This document shows positions 1-8,202 of a DNA stretch of 64,000 nt, piece by piece. The notes under the pieces are model-generated. The model was given only the letters and a program-made list of their open reading frames with translations, searched no databases and had not been told where the DNA came from. The stretch is taken from assembly GCA_020850755.1 (NCBI GenBank), contig JADZEB010000024.1, positions 1-64,000 on the forward strand, given 5' to 3'. This DNA comes from Alphaproteobacteria bacterium (GTDB lineage: Bacteria; Pseudomonadota; Alphaproteobacteria; Acetobacterales; Acetobacteraceae). A program made the translations under genes and the position numbers. Each line of letters starts with the position of its first letter. The stretch's first letter is position 1.

Positions 1-127
1 CCGGGTGATGCACCGGGCCAACCAGAGCCGCGTCCGTCGCGCCATCCCCGCGCGCGTGGCGCCGGGTGATGCACCGGGCCAACCAGAGCCGCGTCCGTCG
101 CGCCATCCCCGCGCGCGTGGCGCCGGG
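1..127. repeat. 61-bp direct tandem duplication at the left edge
   Basis: Positions 1-61 and 62-122 are identical, and 123-127 begins a third copy. The array may extend left of the window. No open frame in it looks like a real protein. I see no recognised family for this repeat; it could be a replication-slippage product in very GC-rich DNA. Confidence 0.9.
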
Positions 128-366
128 GCCTTCACACGCGCAGCCAGCGCGCCCGGTGGCCCTAGCCGGCGACAGCGCCACCGGCCGCTGCGCGTCGCGC
201 CCCTCGCCTTGAGGCGGACGCACGCGGCCCCTCTCGCGCCCGTCCCTGCGGCCACGCACGCACGGCCAGCCGCCGGCATCGCCCCGCCACACCACCCCTT
301 GCCCTGTCGCGCCGGCTCCGGGAGTATCGACGCTCCCGCCACCCAATCCGCTCCGGAGCCATCCCC
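128..366. other. Non-coding leader before the first gene
   Basis: No convincing gene here on either strand; the open frames are low-complexity by-products of high GC. The last bases carry a GGAG (355-358) eight bases before the ATG at 367, a plausible ribosome binding site. Confidence 0.5.
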
Positions 367-2046
367 ATGCCCCGCACCGTCGGCTCGCTGCTCGCCGCCT
401 GCCTCGACGCCCACGGCGTCGACCTGATGTATTGCGTGCCGGGCGAATCCTATCTCGGCTTGGTCGATGCGCTGCGCGAGTTCCCGAAGATCCGCCTGAT
501 CGTCTGCCGCCACGAGGGCGGCGCCGGCTACATGGCGGTGGCCGATGGGCGCATGCGCGGCAAGGCCGGCGTCTGCTTCGTCAGCCGCGGCCCCGGCGCC
601 ACCAACGCCTCGATCGCGATCCACACCGCCTGGCACGACGCCACCCCGTCGGTGTTCTTCATCGGCCAGGCCGAGCGCCACGAGATGGGCCGGCTTGCGC
701 TGCAGGAGCAGAACTACAGCAAGCTCTTCTGCGACATGACCAAGGCGGTGTTCGAGGTCAACCAGGCAAGCCAGATGGCCGAGATATGCGCCCGCGCCTT
801 CCACCTGGCCGAGGCCGGCACGCCGGGACCGGTGGTGGTGGTGCTGCCCGAGGACCTGCTCGACGAGCCTTGCGAGGAAAAGCCGGTGCCGGCCACGCCG
901 CGCCCGCGCGCCGGGGCGACGAGCGAGGACATGGACCAGCTCGCCGAGATGCTGGCACGCGCCGAGCGCCCGCTGGTATTCGTCGGCGCCACCGTGCATG
1001 GCGAGCAGGCGCTGGCCGACCTTGTCACCCTGGCCGAGCGCTGGGGCCTGCCGGTCTGCCCGACCCATCGCCGCCCGCACCTCTTTCCCTCGGACCATCC
1101 GAACTACGGCGCCTATATCGGCAACCGCGCGCCCAAGGCGCAGCTCGACCTGCTCAAGCAGTCCGACCTCCTGCTGGTGCTGGGCGAGCGGCTGAGCCAG
1201 AGCGTGACCCAGGGCTACACCTTCCCCGCCGCGCCCGTGCCGCAGCTGCCGATGGTCCATGTCTGGCCCGACGCGGCCGAGGTGGGGCGCGTCTGGCGCC
1301 CGACGCTCGGCATCGCCGCCGACCCCGATGCGGTGATGCGCGCGCTGCTGGCGCGCACACCGCCCAAGGTCAGCACCGCGCGGCGCGAATGGATCGGCAG
1401 GCTGAACGCCATCCACCGCGACCTGACGCGCCCGATCATCCACGACAGCAACGATGGCGTTCCTTTCGGCAATGTCGTGGTCGAGGTGGGCAAGCATCTC
1501 GCGGCGAACGCCGCCGTGACCTCGGACGCCGGCAATTTCTCGACCTTCATCCACCGCTACATGTGGTTCAAGCAGAGCCAGATGTTCCTTGCCTCGGGCG
1601 TGGGCGCGATGGGCAGCGCGGTGCCGATGGCGGTGGCCGCGGCGCTCCGGCGCAAGGGCCAGCAGGCGGTGGCGTTCGTGGGCGATGGCGGGGCGCTGAT
1701 GACCGGCAACGAGCTTGCCACCGCCGTGCAGTTCGAGGCGCCGATCAAGATCATCCTGTCCGACAATGGCAGCTACGGCACCATCCGCTTCCACCAGGAA
1801 GGGCGCTATCCCGGCCGGGTGGACGACAAGGCCACGCGCCTCAAGAACCCGGACTTCGCCGCCTGGGCGGAATCCTTCGGCGCGCGCGGCTTCACCATCC
1901 GCAACCAGGCCGATGTCGAGCGGCTGATCCCCGAGGCGATGGCCGAGACGAAGCGCAGCGTGCTGGTGCATGTCCATACCTCGATGGAGCATCTCACCGC
2001 CTGGAAGCGCATGTCGGAGATGCCGGCCTACGTCGCCAAGAGCTGA
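367..2046 (+). CDS. Thiamine diphosphate-dependent enzyme, acetolactate synthase large-subunit type
   Basis: The 559-residue protein has the three-domain layout of the ALS/pyruvate decarboxylase superfamily. The N-terminal PYR domain carries the catalytic glutamate in RHEGGA (E50). The C-terminal PP domain has the ThDP/Mg motif, GDG at 439-441 followed 26 residues later by N467 (SDNGSYGT). A central FAD/nucleotide-type domain lies between. The substrate cannot be assigned: no ilvN-like small subunit follows, so branched-chain biosynthesis is unlikely. Paralogues in this family act as decarboxylases or carboligases on 2-oxo acids. The ATG is preceded by GGAG at 355-358. It stands alone, 95 bases before dgt. 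Confidence 0.85.
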   Translation: MPRTVGSLLAACLDAHGVDLMYCVPGESYLGLVDALREFPKIRLIVCRHEGGAGYMAVADGRMRGKAGVCFVSRGPGATNASIAIHTAWHDATPSVFFIGQAERHEMGRLALQEQNYSKLFCDMTKAVFEVNQASQMAEICARAFHLAEAGTPGPVVVVLPEDLLDEPCEEKPVPATPRPRAGATSEDMDQLAEMLARAERPLVFVGATVHGEQALADLVTLAERWGLPVCPTHRRPHLFPSDHPNYGAYIGNRAPKAQLDLLKQSDLLLVLGERLSQSVTQGYTFPAAPVPQLPMVHVWPDAAEVGRVWRPTLGIAADPDAVMRALLARTPPKVSTARREWIGRLNAIHRDLTRPIIHDSNDGVPFGNVVVEVGKHLAANAAVTSDAGNFSTFIHRYMWFKQSQMFLASGVGAMGSAVPMAVAAALRRKGQQAVAFVGDGGALMTGNELATAVQFEAPIKIILSDNGSYGTIRFHQEGRYPGRVDDKATRLKNPDFAAWAESFGARGFTIRNQADVERLIPEAMAETKRSVLVHVHTSMEHLTAWKRMSEMPAYVAKS

Positions 2047-2141
2047 GGCGGCGGACCCGGGCGCGCGCGGGCGGGCGAGCCGTGGCGCGCGGCGCTCGCA
2101 GCAGCCGACCGGCGACGGCTGGCGCAAGGGCGGGCGCCGCG

Positions 2142-3572
2142 ATGGATCTCTCGCGCCTCCTTTCGGTCGAGCGGCACGGCCCCGCGGCGCGCAGCGCCGG
2201 CGCGCCACCGGGCGCGGGCGACCGGCGCAGCCCGTTCCAGATCGACCAGGACCGCATCATCTATTCGCGGCCGTTCCGCCGCCTCCAGGCCAAGACCCAG
2301 GTCCATCCGCTGCCGGCCAATGATCATGTCCGCAACCGGCTGGTGCACACGCTGGAAGTGGCCTCGGCCGGGCGCGATCTCGGCGTCGCCGTCGGCCAGC
2401 ACTGGCAGGCGGCGGGGCGGCTTGCGGGCCTCGGCCTTGACGCGCCGGGGCAGCCGGTCACGCCGGCCGAGCTCGGCTATCTGGTCCAGGCCGCCTGCCT
2501 GGCGCACGATATCGGCAACCCGACCTTCGGCCATGCCGGCGAGGAGGCGATCTCCCACTGGCTCGACCAGCATCTCGACCGGCTGCTCGACGAGGCGAAG
2601 CTGCGCCGGAGGATCGGTGCGGCCGATCTCGCCGACCTCAAGCGGTTCGAGGGCAATGCCCAGGGCTTCCGCATCCTGACGAAAACCGACAACAACCGCT
2701 ACCAGGGCGGGCTCAGGCTCACTGCCGCCACGCTTTCGGCCTTCATGAAATACCCGTGGCGGGCCGACCAGGCCAGGGCCGCCGGCAAGCCGCAGAAATG
2801 GGGCGTCTACCGCACCGAATGGGACGCGGCACAGGCGGTGCTTGATCGCTGCGGCCATGCGCGCGACGGGCGCGGCATCCATGCGCGCAACCCGCTGGTG
2901 TACCTGATGGAGGCGGCGGACGACCTCTGCTACACGGTCGCCGATTTCGAGGACGCGCACGACATGGGCATCGTCACCACCGGCGAGTTCGTGGCGATGA
3001 TGGCGCCGTTCGCCGGCAGCCCCGAGAGCATTGCGCGCTACGCCCTGCCGCTGGAGAAGGTCGGCTATCTGCGCGGGCGCGCGATCGGCAAGCTGATCGA
3101 CACCGCCGCGCGCGCCTTCCTCGATCACGAGGCCGAGCTGTTCGCCGGGCGCTGGCCCGGCGCCCGGGGCAATCCGGCAACGGGCAACCCGCAGGCGCGC
3201 TACGGCCTGCTCGACCTGGTCGAGGCGCGCGGCGCGGCCGAGGGCGCGGCCTTCGCCCGGATCAAGCGCTTCAACCGCGAGAAGGTCTATCGCCACCCGC
3301 GCAAGGCCGAGATCGAGGTCGCCGCGCACGAGGTGCTGGGCGCTCTGCTGGCGGTGTTCCTGCCCGCCTTCCTCGCCTTCCGCGCCGCAGATGGTGATGA
3401 TGCAACATTGCGCAACCGCCACCGCCAGGCGCTGGCGATCGTCGGCGAATACGCCCCCGCGCGCGACGCATCGGTTGCCGAGACCGTGCGCTGCGCGATT
3501 GATTTCGTTGCAGGAATGACCGACCGCTACGCCGCCACCCTGCACCGGCGCCTGCGCGGCGAGCCGGGCTAG
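2142..3572 (+). CDS. dgt: Deoxyguanosinetriphosphate triphosphohydrolase (dGTPase)
   Basis: This 476-residue HD-domain enzyme hydrolyses dGTP to deoxyguanosine and triphosphate, controlling dNTP pools. The early sequence IDQDRIIYSRPFRRLQAKTQ is the family signature. Metal ligands are visible: H69 in RNRLVHTLE, H122/D123 in CLAHDIGNPTFGHAGE, and a later Asp in EAADDLCYTVADFED. The frame is open far upstream through the previous gene, but homology begins only here. The ATG at 2142 is the first sensible start, although no strong ribosome site precedes it. Length fits the family. Confidence 0.93.
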   Translation: MDLSRLLSVERHGPAARSAGAPPGAGDRRSPFQIDQDRIIYSRPFRRLQAKTQVHPLPANDHVRNRLVHTLEVASAGRDLGVAVGQHWQAAGRLAGLGLDAPGQPVTPAELGYLVQAACLAHDIGNPTFGHAGEEAISHWLDQHLDRLLDEAKLRRRIGAADLADLKRFEGNAQGFRILTKTDNNRYQGGLRLTAATLSAFMKYPWRADQARAAGKPQKWGVYRTEWDAAQAVLDRCGHARDGRGIHARNPLVYLMEAADDLCYTVADFEDAHDMGIVTTGEFVAMMAPFAGSPESIARYALPLEKVGYLRGRAIGKLIDTAARAFLDHEAELFAGRWPGARGNPATGNPQARYGLLDLVEARGAAEGAAFARIKRFNREKVYRHPRKAEIEVAAHEVLGALLAVFLPAFLAFRAADGDDATLRNRHRQALAIVGEYAPARDASVAETVRCAIDFVAGMTDRYAATLHRRLRGEPG

Positions 3573-3614
3573 CCGGGCCGGCCCGCCGGCACGATGCGCG
3601 CGCCCCGCGCGCCG

Positions 3615-3652
3615 TGTAACGGCTTGTAACCGCGCGGCCGGGGTGAGATGAT
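3615..3652 (+). promoter_or_regulatory. Possible promoter/operator with a TGTAAC direct repeat upstream of the Rrf2 gene
   Basis: TGTAAC occurs at 3615-3620 and again at 3625-3630, one helical turn apart. The second copy overlaps a -35-like TTGTAA (3624-3629). A GATGAT (3647-3652) follows after a 17-base spacer as a weak -10. The repeat sits about 60 bases before the regulator's ATG, where autoregulation by an Rrf2 protein would be expected. This is inference from position only. Confidence 0.3.
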
Positions 3653-3690
3653 GAAATTTGCTGGTCTTAAGGACCCAAGGACCTCCTGCC

Positions 3691-4119
3691 ATGGCGACAT
3701 CCACACGTTTCGCCGTCGGCGTTCACATCCTGCTCGCCATCGACGCATTGCCGCCGGGGCGGGCAACCTCGGCCGTGATCGCCCATTCGGTGAATACCAA
3801 TCCCGTGGTGGTGCGGCGCATGTTCGGCATGCTCTCCCGCGCCGGGCTGATGAGCACGCGCCCCGGCGCCGGCGGCGCGCGCCTTGCCCGCCCGCTCGAT
3901 CGCATCACGCTGCTCGATGTGTGGAGCGCAGCCGAGCCGGCCACGCCCTGCGCGCTGGTCTCGATCCACGAGCATCCGAACAAGGAGTGTCCGGTCGGCG
4001 CGCATATCGCCGATGTGCTGCGCGAGGCGACGGGGGATGCGGAGAACGCCTTCGCCCAGCGCCTGGCGCGTGTGCGGCTTTCCTCGCTCGCCGCCGGCAT
4101 CCGCGCCCGCGCCGCCTGA
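3691..4119 (+). CDS. Rrf2-family transcriptional regulator
   Basis: The 142-residue protein has an N-terminal winged helix (VVVRRMFGMLSRAGLMSTRPG is the recognition region) and the family's C-terminal CPVG segment. It has two cysteines (C87 and C100), not the three-Cys cluster ligands of IscR or NsrR. It therefore resembles the YwnA-like branch rather than a canonical Fe-S sensor. An upstream in-frame ATG at 3658 is possible, but MATSTRFAVGVHIL is the normal family start. The regulated gene is unknown. The next gene is an unrelated lipoprotein on the same strand. Confidence 0.85.
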   Translation: MATSTRFAVGVHILLAIDALPPGRATSAVIAHSVNTNPVVVRRMFGMLSRAGLMSTRPGAGGARLARPLDRITLLDVWSAAEPATPCALVSIHEHPNKECPVGAHIADVLREATGDAENAFAQRLARVRLSSLAAGIRARAA

Positions 4120-4171
4120 GGCGGCGCCGGACGCGGCGCACCGCCACACCAGCAGAGCCCGCCCTACGCCC

Positions 4172-4897
4172 GTGCCGCGGCATCGCGCCCTCCTTGGCGT
4201 TCCCTTGGCCTTGCTGCTCGGCGGGGCGTTGGCCGCTTGCGCCGGCGGCGGGGGCACGGGGGGCGTCTATGCCGGCGCGCCCTCGCTCGATGCGCCAACG
4301 GCGGCGCGGCTGTTCCTCGACTGGTGCCTGCTCCAGCCCGGCAACGCGCCCGCGCCCGGCCTGCGCGCAACCCGCGCCAGTTTGGAGCCGCTGGCAGAGC
4401 CGGCGCGCCGCGCGCTCCTGGGTGAGCGCTTCCCCGGCCGCGCCTGGTGGCTGGCGGAAGATGGCGGGCGCGCCGCGCTGCTGGTGTGGGATCGCGGCAG
4501 CTGCGGGCTCGAACTCGCGGGCGAGCCCGGGCCGCTCGATGACGCGGCGCAGGCGGCCCTGCGCGCGCGCGGGATCGAGCCGCAGCGCGTCGCCCGCCCC
4601 GAGGATGGCGGCACGCCCGATATCCGCGCCTACATGGTGCCGATGGGCGAGGTGCAGCCCGCGGCAGCCGGCACCACGCCGGCAACGCAATGGCGCTGGA
4701 TGGGCATCTTCCCGCTGCGCCAGGCCGAGGGCGAGACGCTGGTCCGCATCATCGCCCTGCCCACCGGCATCATCGCCCCGATCCAGCGCGAGGATGACGA
4801 GCCCTTCCGCACCGCGCGCGGCACCCAGGCGCAACGCCGCGCGCTCGCGCGCGCGCCGGCCCGCAGCCCGCCGCGCCGCCCGGCCCGGATACGCTAG
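4172..4897 (+). CDS. Putative lipoprotein of unknown function
   Basis: I do not recognise this 241-residue protein. From the GTG at 4172 it begins with a positively charged start, a hydrophobic stretch and a good lipobox (GALAAC, Cys23), so a lipid-anchored envelope protein is predicted. The residues after Cys are A and G, with no Asp inner-membrane retention signal. A single domain (about residues 40-215) contains a tryptophan pair and a WDRGSCGLE segment. The Arg/Ala-rich tail looks disordered. The frame continues upstream, but the lipobox fixes the start near 4172. Confidence 0.6.
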   Translation: MPRHRALLGVPLALLLGGALAACAGGGGTGGVYAGAPSLDAPTAARLFLDWCLLQPGNAPAPGLRATRASLEPLAEPARRALLGERFPGRAWWLAEDGGRAALLVWDRGSCGLELAGEPGPLDDAAQAALRARGIEPQRVARPEDGGTPDIRAYMVPMGEVQPAAAGTTPATQWRWMGIFPLRQAEGETLVRIIALPTGIIAPIQREDDEPFRTARGTQAQRRALARAPARSPPRRPARIR

Positions 4898-5122
4898 GGC
4901 AGAGCCCGGGCGCAGTGTCCCCGCGGCGGCGGAACGCCACGGCGGTTCCGTCCAGGCGGACGCTGCCCTTGGGTGCCGCGCGAGCATCCGGGCCGCGCCC
5001 AAGCGACCACGACCAGAGCGACCACGAACGCAGCCGATCATCCGGGCCAGGCTGCGCAAGGGCTGCCGCGTTCCGCCTGGTCCGGGCAGTTGAGATCGGC
5101 GCGACCTCGCTCAAGCCAGTTC

Positions 5123-5701
5123 CTATTCGCCGCCCCACGGATACATGCGAGGTATCACATAGTTCAGCAGGGAAGCCGCCGCGATCGCAAGTGCCGTTGC
5201 GACGAAGAATTGCGTCCAGTCGCTCGGTCGCAGCGCCCCGAGCGACACGATCACGACAAGAATCGGGATGTCCAGGAAGTGCGTGAACGAGGCGAGCTGC
5301 TCCCCGCGTGCGCGCGCGAGTTCCGGGGTCACTCGCCCGGCCGCCAGGGCTTCGCGGGCAAGGCGGCGCAGCCGCAGGAAGTAGATGCGCGTGATGGTGT
5401 TCCCCTCGATGAACTCGAAGGCAAAGAGGAAGACCATGCCTGCAAGCCACGGAACCGTGAGGAAGCTCCAGCCGTCATAGTGGGAGATGATCAGCCAGGC
5501 GCCGCTTCCAAGCAGAAGCAGCGCGCCCGGAACGACCAGCCCGTCATAGAAGACGGCGATCAGTGTCACCGCCTGCGCGAACAGTTTCAGATCGCGCACC
5601 TGGCGCGAGCGCATGTCCGCCACGAAGACGCCGATCAGGCCGGCCGAGATGAGCATGAAGCCGAGCAGATGCGCAAAGCGCAGCAGCAGGTAGGTGTCCA
5701 T
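5123..5701 (-). CDS. Small integral membrane protein, DUF2269-like
   Basis: From the ATG at 5701 (GGAG directly upstream) the protein is 192 residues with four to five hydrophobic helices: LLLRFAHLLGFMLISAGLIG, a second near VVPGALLLLGSGAWLII, a third in VPWLAGMVFLFAFEF, and two C-terminal ones. It resembles the DUF2269 family of predicted membrane proteins, function unknown. A start 15 codons upstream is possible. Neighbours run the other way and give no functional hint. Confidence 0.6.
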   Translation of the reverse strand: MDTYLLLRFAHLLGFMLISAGLIGVFVADMRSRQVRDLKLFAQAVTLIAVFYDGLVVPGALLLLGSGAWLIISHYDGWSFLTVPWLAGMVFLFAFEFIEGNTITRIYFLRLRRLAREALAAGRVTPELARARGEQLASFTHFLDIPILVVIVSLGALRPSDWTQFFVATALAIAAASLLNYVIPRMYPWGGE

Positions 5702-5799
5702 CTCCGGTCCTCGCTTCTGTGCGTTCGCGACGTCGAGTGGCGGCACGGTCCGTTGCGGCGGAACCTGGCGGCGATGCCGCCCCGCCCGGCGCCACCCTA

Positions 5800-5923
5800 G
5801 GGCACGTCCCGTTCGGCTTCGATCAGCCGAACGGAAGTCGTGCCCGAGAAACTTATGGTCTGCGAGCAGCTTAGTCCGATCTGGTGGAACCGCGCTGCGG
5901 TTCCACCAGATCGGACGCTGCTC
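5800..5923. repeat. Pair of large hairpins forming a compact palindromic element
   Basis: Hairpin 1 (5800-5845) pairs GGGCACG with CGTGCCC outside and CCGTTCGGCT with AGCCGAACGG inside, around a short loop. Hairpin 2 has perfect 20-base arms (5874-5893 and 5897-5916) around a 3-base loop, extended by GAGCAGC (5864-5870) and GCTGCTC (5917-5923). No gene lies within. The layout resembles REP/MITE-like palindromic elements. The element ends exactly where the duplicated gene fragment at 5923 begins. Confidence 0.75.
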
Positions 5924-5981
5924 TACACCAGCCCGCGCCGGGCGCGCAGCGCCGCTTCCGCCTCGGCCATCACGCGCGCGA
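5923..5981 (-). pseudogene. Copy of the 3' end of the nitronate monooxygenase gene
   Basis: These 59 bases match 6915-6973 with two mismatches and encode the same C-terminus (ARVMAEAEAALRARRGLV then stop) on the minus strand. The similarity fades upstream (toward 6000), and no initiation or catalytic region remains. It is therefore a gene remnant or a copied end, not a working gene. The two copies flank the lysE gene at about 1-kb distance. Confidence 0.7.
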
Positions 5982-6226
5982 GACCCTGATCGGCCGCACG
6001 AATGGCGCGCCGGGGCATCGCCGCCGCTTCAGGCCGCCTGGCCGGATCGGCGCCGGGGATGCGGCTTCGCTGAACCGGGTGCTGCGCGCTGCTCCACGTC
6101 GTGCGCCCCTCGGCGCTGGGCGGCAGCCGCGCGCGGGCCGGAGCATCGTCGCCCATCGCAGCGGTCAGCGCGGCGGCCCGTTTCGGCATGGGCGCCAGGG
6201 CAGCCATGCGATAGACATGTCCCGCC

Positions 6227-6874
6227 ATGCTCGACCCGTCCCAGTTCGCCCTGTTCCTCGCCGCGGCCTTCCTGCTCGCCGTCACGCCCGGCCCGGGCAT
6301 CTTCTATGTCGCCGCGCGCACCCTTGCCGGCGGCCGCGCCGAGGGCGTGGCCTCGAGCGTCGGCACGGGCCTGGGCGGCATGGTCCATGTGCTGGCCGGC
6401 AGCCTGGGCGTCTCCGCCATCCTGCTCGCCAGCGCCGAGCTGTTCGCCGCCCTCAAGCTTGCTGGTGCCGCCTATCTGGTCTGGATCGGGTTGCGCACCA
6501 TCCGGGCCGCCCGCCGCGATGCCTCGGCACGCCTGGCAGGCATCGCCGCCCCACCGGTCGGAGCGCGGCGGGCGTTCCGCGAAGGCGTGCTGGTCGAGGC
6601 GCTGAACCCCAAGACCGCGGCCTTCTTCCTTGCCTTCATTCCCCAGTTCATCGATCCGGGCGCGGGCAGCGTGGCGGCGCCGTTCGTGCTGCTCGGCTCG
6701 ATCTCGGTCGCGCTCAACACGCTGGCCGACATCGCGGTAGCCTTCGCGGCCGGCCGCATCCGGGCCGGCGCAGCGGCACGGCCGGCGATGATCCGCCGCC
6801 TGCGCGAGGCCTCGGGGGCGGCGATGATGGCGCTTGGCATCGGCCTCGCCCTGGCGAAACGTCCCGGCGGCTGA
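6227..6874 (+). CDS. LysE/RhtB-family amino-acid exporter
   Basis: The 215-residue inner-membrane protein begins FALFLAAAFLLAVTPGPGIFYV, with the PGP motif of LysE/RhtB transporters. It has about six hydrophobic segments (for example GAAYLVWIGLRTIR and LNPKTAAFFLAFIPQFI, both family hallmarks). It probably exports an amino acid or related metabolite; the substrate is not predictable. The ATG at 6227 gives the standard N-terminus. It is bracketed by the two copies of the nitronate monooxygenase 3' end. Confidence 0.88.
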   Translation: MLDPSQFALFLAAAFLLAVTPGPGIFYVAARTLAGGRAEGVASSVGTGLGGMVHVLAGSLGVSAILLASAELFAALKLAGAAYLVWIGLRTIRAARRDASARLAGIAAPPVGARRAFREGVLVEALNPKTAAFFLAFIPQFIDPGAGSVAAPFVLLGSISVALNTLADIAVAFAAGRIRAGAAARPAMIRRLREASGAAMMALGIGLALAKRPGG

Positions 6875-6914
6875 CCCCCCCCCGGGGCGGCTGATCCAGG
6901 CCCGAACGCGCGCG

Positions 6915-7874
6915 CTACACCAGCCCGCGCGGGGCGCGCAGCACCGCTTCCGCCTCGGCCATCACGCGCGCGACGATCTCGGCCGCGGGCGCGATGTCCT
7001 CGATCAGCGCGGCACTCTCGCCCGCGATCACGGCGGCGATGTCGAAATCGCCGCGCGCGCGTGCCTCGGCATAGGCGGGCGCGACATGCTCGGCCTGCGC
7101 CGCAAGCTCGGCCTCGCGCCCGAGCCAGCGCTCGGCATGGCGGTTGCGCAGCACCCGCCCGGTATAGGGCTCGGGCCAGGTGATGCGGCGCGACAGGTCG
7201 AACACGACCGAGCGCACCGTCTCCCCCGCGCCGGCCGCGACGATGCGCCGCTTCGCCTCGGGATGGCCCTCGGCCTCGGCGGAGGCGTAGAAGCGCGTGC
7301 CCATCAGCACCCCTTCGGCGCCGAGCATCATCGCCGCCGCCAGCCCGCGCCCGTCGGCGATGCCGCCGGCGGCCACCACCGGGATGGCGGGGCAGGCGCG
7401 CACCACCTGCGGCAACAGCGCCATGAGCGGCACCGCCTGGCCGTGCCCGCCCGCCTCGGTGCCCTGCGCGACGATGACATCGGCGCCCGCCGCGGCCGCC
7501 TCCTGCGCCTGGGCCAGCGTCTGCACCTGGCAGACCAGCCGCGCCCCGCTGGCGCGGATCGCGGCGGCGAAGGGACGCGGATCGCCGAAGGAGAGCATCA
7601 CCGCCGCCGGCCGGCGCGCCAGCACGCCATCGAGCAGGGCCGGGTTGCGCGCGAGGCTCCAGGTGATGAAGCCGCAGCCGATGCGGGCATTGCCGGCGCG
7701 CTGCCATTCGCGCTCGATCCAGCCCCCCTCGCCATAGCCGCCGCCGAGCAGGCCGAGCCCGCCCGCCAGGCTCACCGCCGCCGCCAGCCGCCCGCCGGCA
7801 ACGAGGTCCATCGGCGCGAGCAGCACCGGATGCTCGATGCCCAGGCAGGTGGTCAGGCGGTTGCGGATCGGCAT
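6915..7874 (-). CDS. Nitronate monooxygenase (NMO/2-nitropropane dioxygenase family)
   Basis: This 319-residue FMN-dependent TIM-barrel enzyme oxidises alkyl nitronates to carbonyl compounds. Family features in order: LGIEHPVLLAPM near the start, the glycine-rich GGLGLLGGGYGEGG, GTEAGGHG (the FMN/active-site loop, with the conserved His), PVVAAGGIADGRGLAAAMMLGA (phosphate binding) and GTRFYASAEAEGH. The frame is open far upstream (to 9614), but homology begins at MPIRNRLTTCLGIEHP, ATG at 7874. A pterin dehydratase gene lies 31 bases upstream on the same strand, so they may be co-transcribed. Confidence 0.92.
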   Translation of the reverse strand: MPIRNRLTTCLGIEHPVLLAPMDLVAGGRLAAAVSLAGGLGLLGGGYGEGGWIEREWQRAGNARIGCGFITWSLARNPALLDGVLARRPAAVMLSFGDPRPFAAAIRASGARLVCQVQTLAQAQEAAAAGADVIVAQGTEAGGHGQAVPLMALLPQVVRACPAIPVVAAGGIADGRGLAAAMMLGAEGVLMGTRFYASAEAEGHPEAKRRIVAAGAGETVRSVVFDLSRRITWPEPYTGRVLRNRHAERWLGREAELAAQAEHVAPAYAEARARGDFDIAAVIAGESAALIEDIAPAAEIVARVMAEAEAVLRAPRGLV

Positions 7875-7905
7875 GGCGGGGCCTCCTCGGCCGGGCGTGG
7901 CGGGC

Positions 7906-8202
7906 TCAGGCCAGCAGCGCGTCGATCGCCTTGGCCAGGGCGATGTCGCGCGCCGACAGCCCGCCGGCATCGTGGGTGGACAGCTCGATCTCGACCCGGT
8001 TCCAGACATTGCGCCAGTCCGGGTGGTGGTCGTGCTTCTCGGCCAACAGGGCGACGCGGGCCATGAACGCCCAGGCCTGGCTGAAATCGGCGAAGCGGAA
8101 CTCGCGGCGGATGGCGTCGCGCCCGGGGACGGAGTGCCAGGCGGGCAGGGTGGCCGGCAGGGCGGCACGCTCGGCATCCGACAAGAGGGGGGGCTTGGGC
8201 AT
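7906..8202 (-). CDS. phhB: Pterin-4a-carbinolamine dehydratase
   Basis: The 98-residue protein carries the diagnostic EKHDHHPDW motif (residues 55-63), whose histidines catalyse dehydration of 4a-hydroxytetrahydrobiopterin for cofactor recycling. The length is typical. No phenylalanine hydroxylase gene is in the window, so the partner is unknown; some bacterial homologues have Moco- or folate-related roles instead. It sits immediately upstream of the nitronate monooxygenase on the same strand. Confidence 0.92.
   Translation of the reverse strand: MPKPPLLSDAERAALPATLPAWHSVPGRDAIRREFRFADFSQAWAFMARVALLAEKHDHHPDWRNVWNRVEIELSTHDAGGLSARDIALAKAIDALLA

Noticed and set aside
432-2141. Long upstream extension of dgt
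   Set aside because: The frame is open through the preceding gene, but dGTPase homology begins only at 2142.
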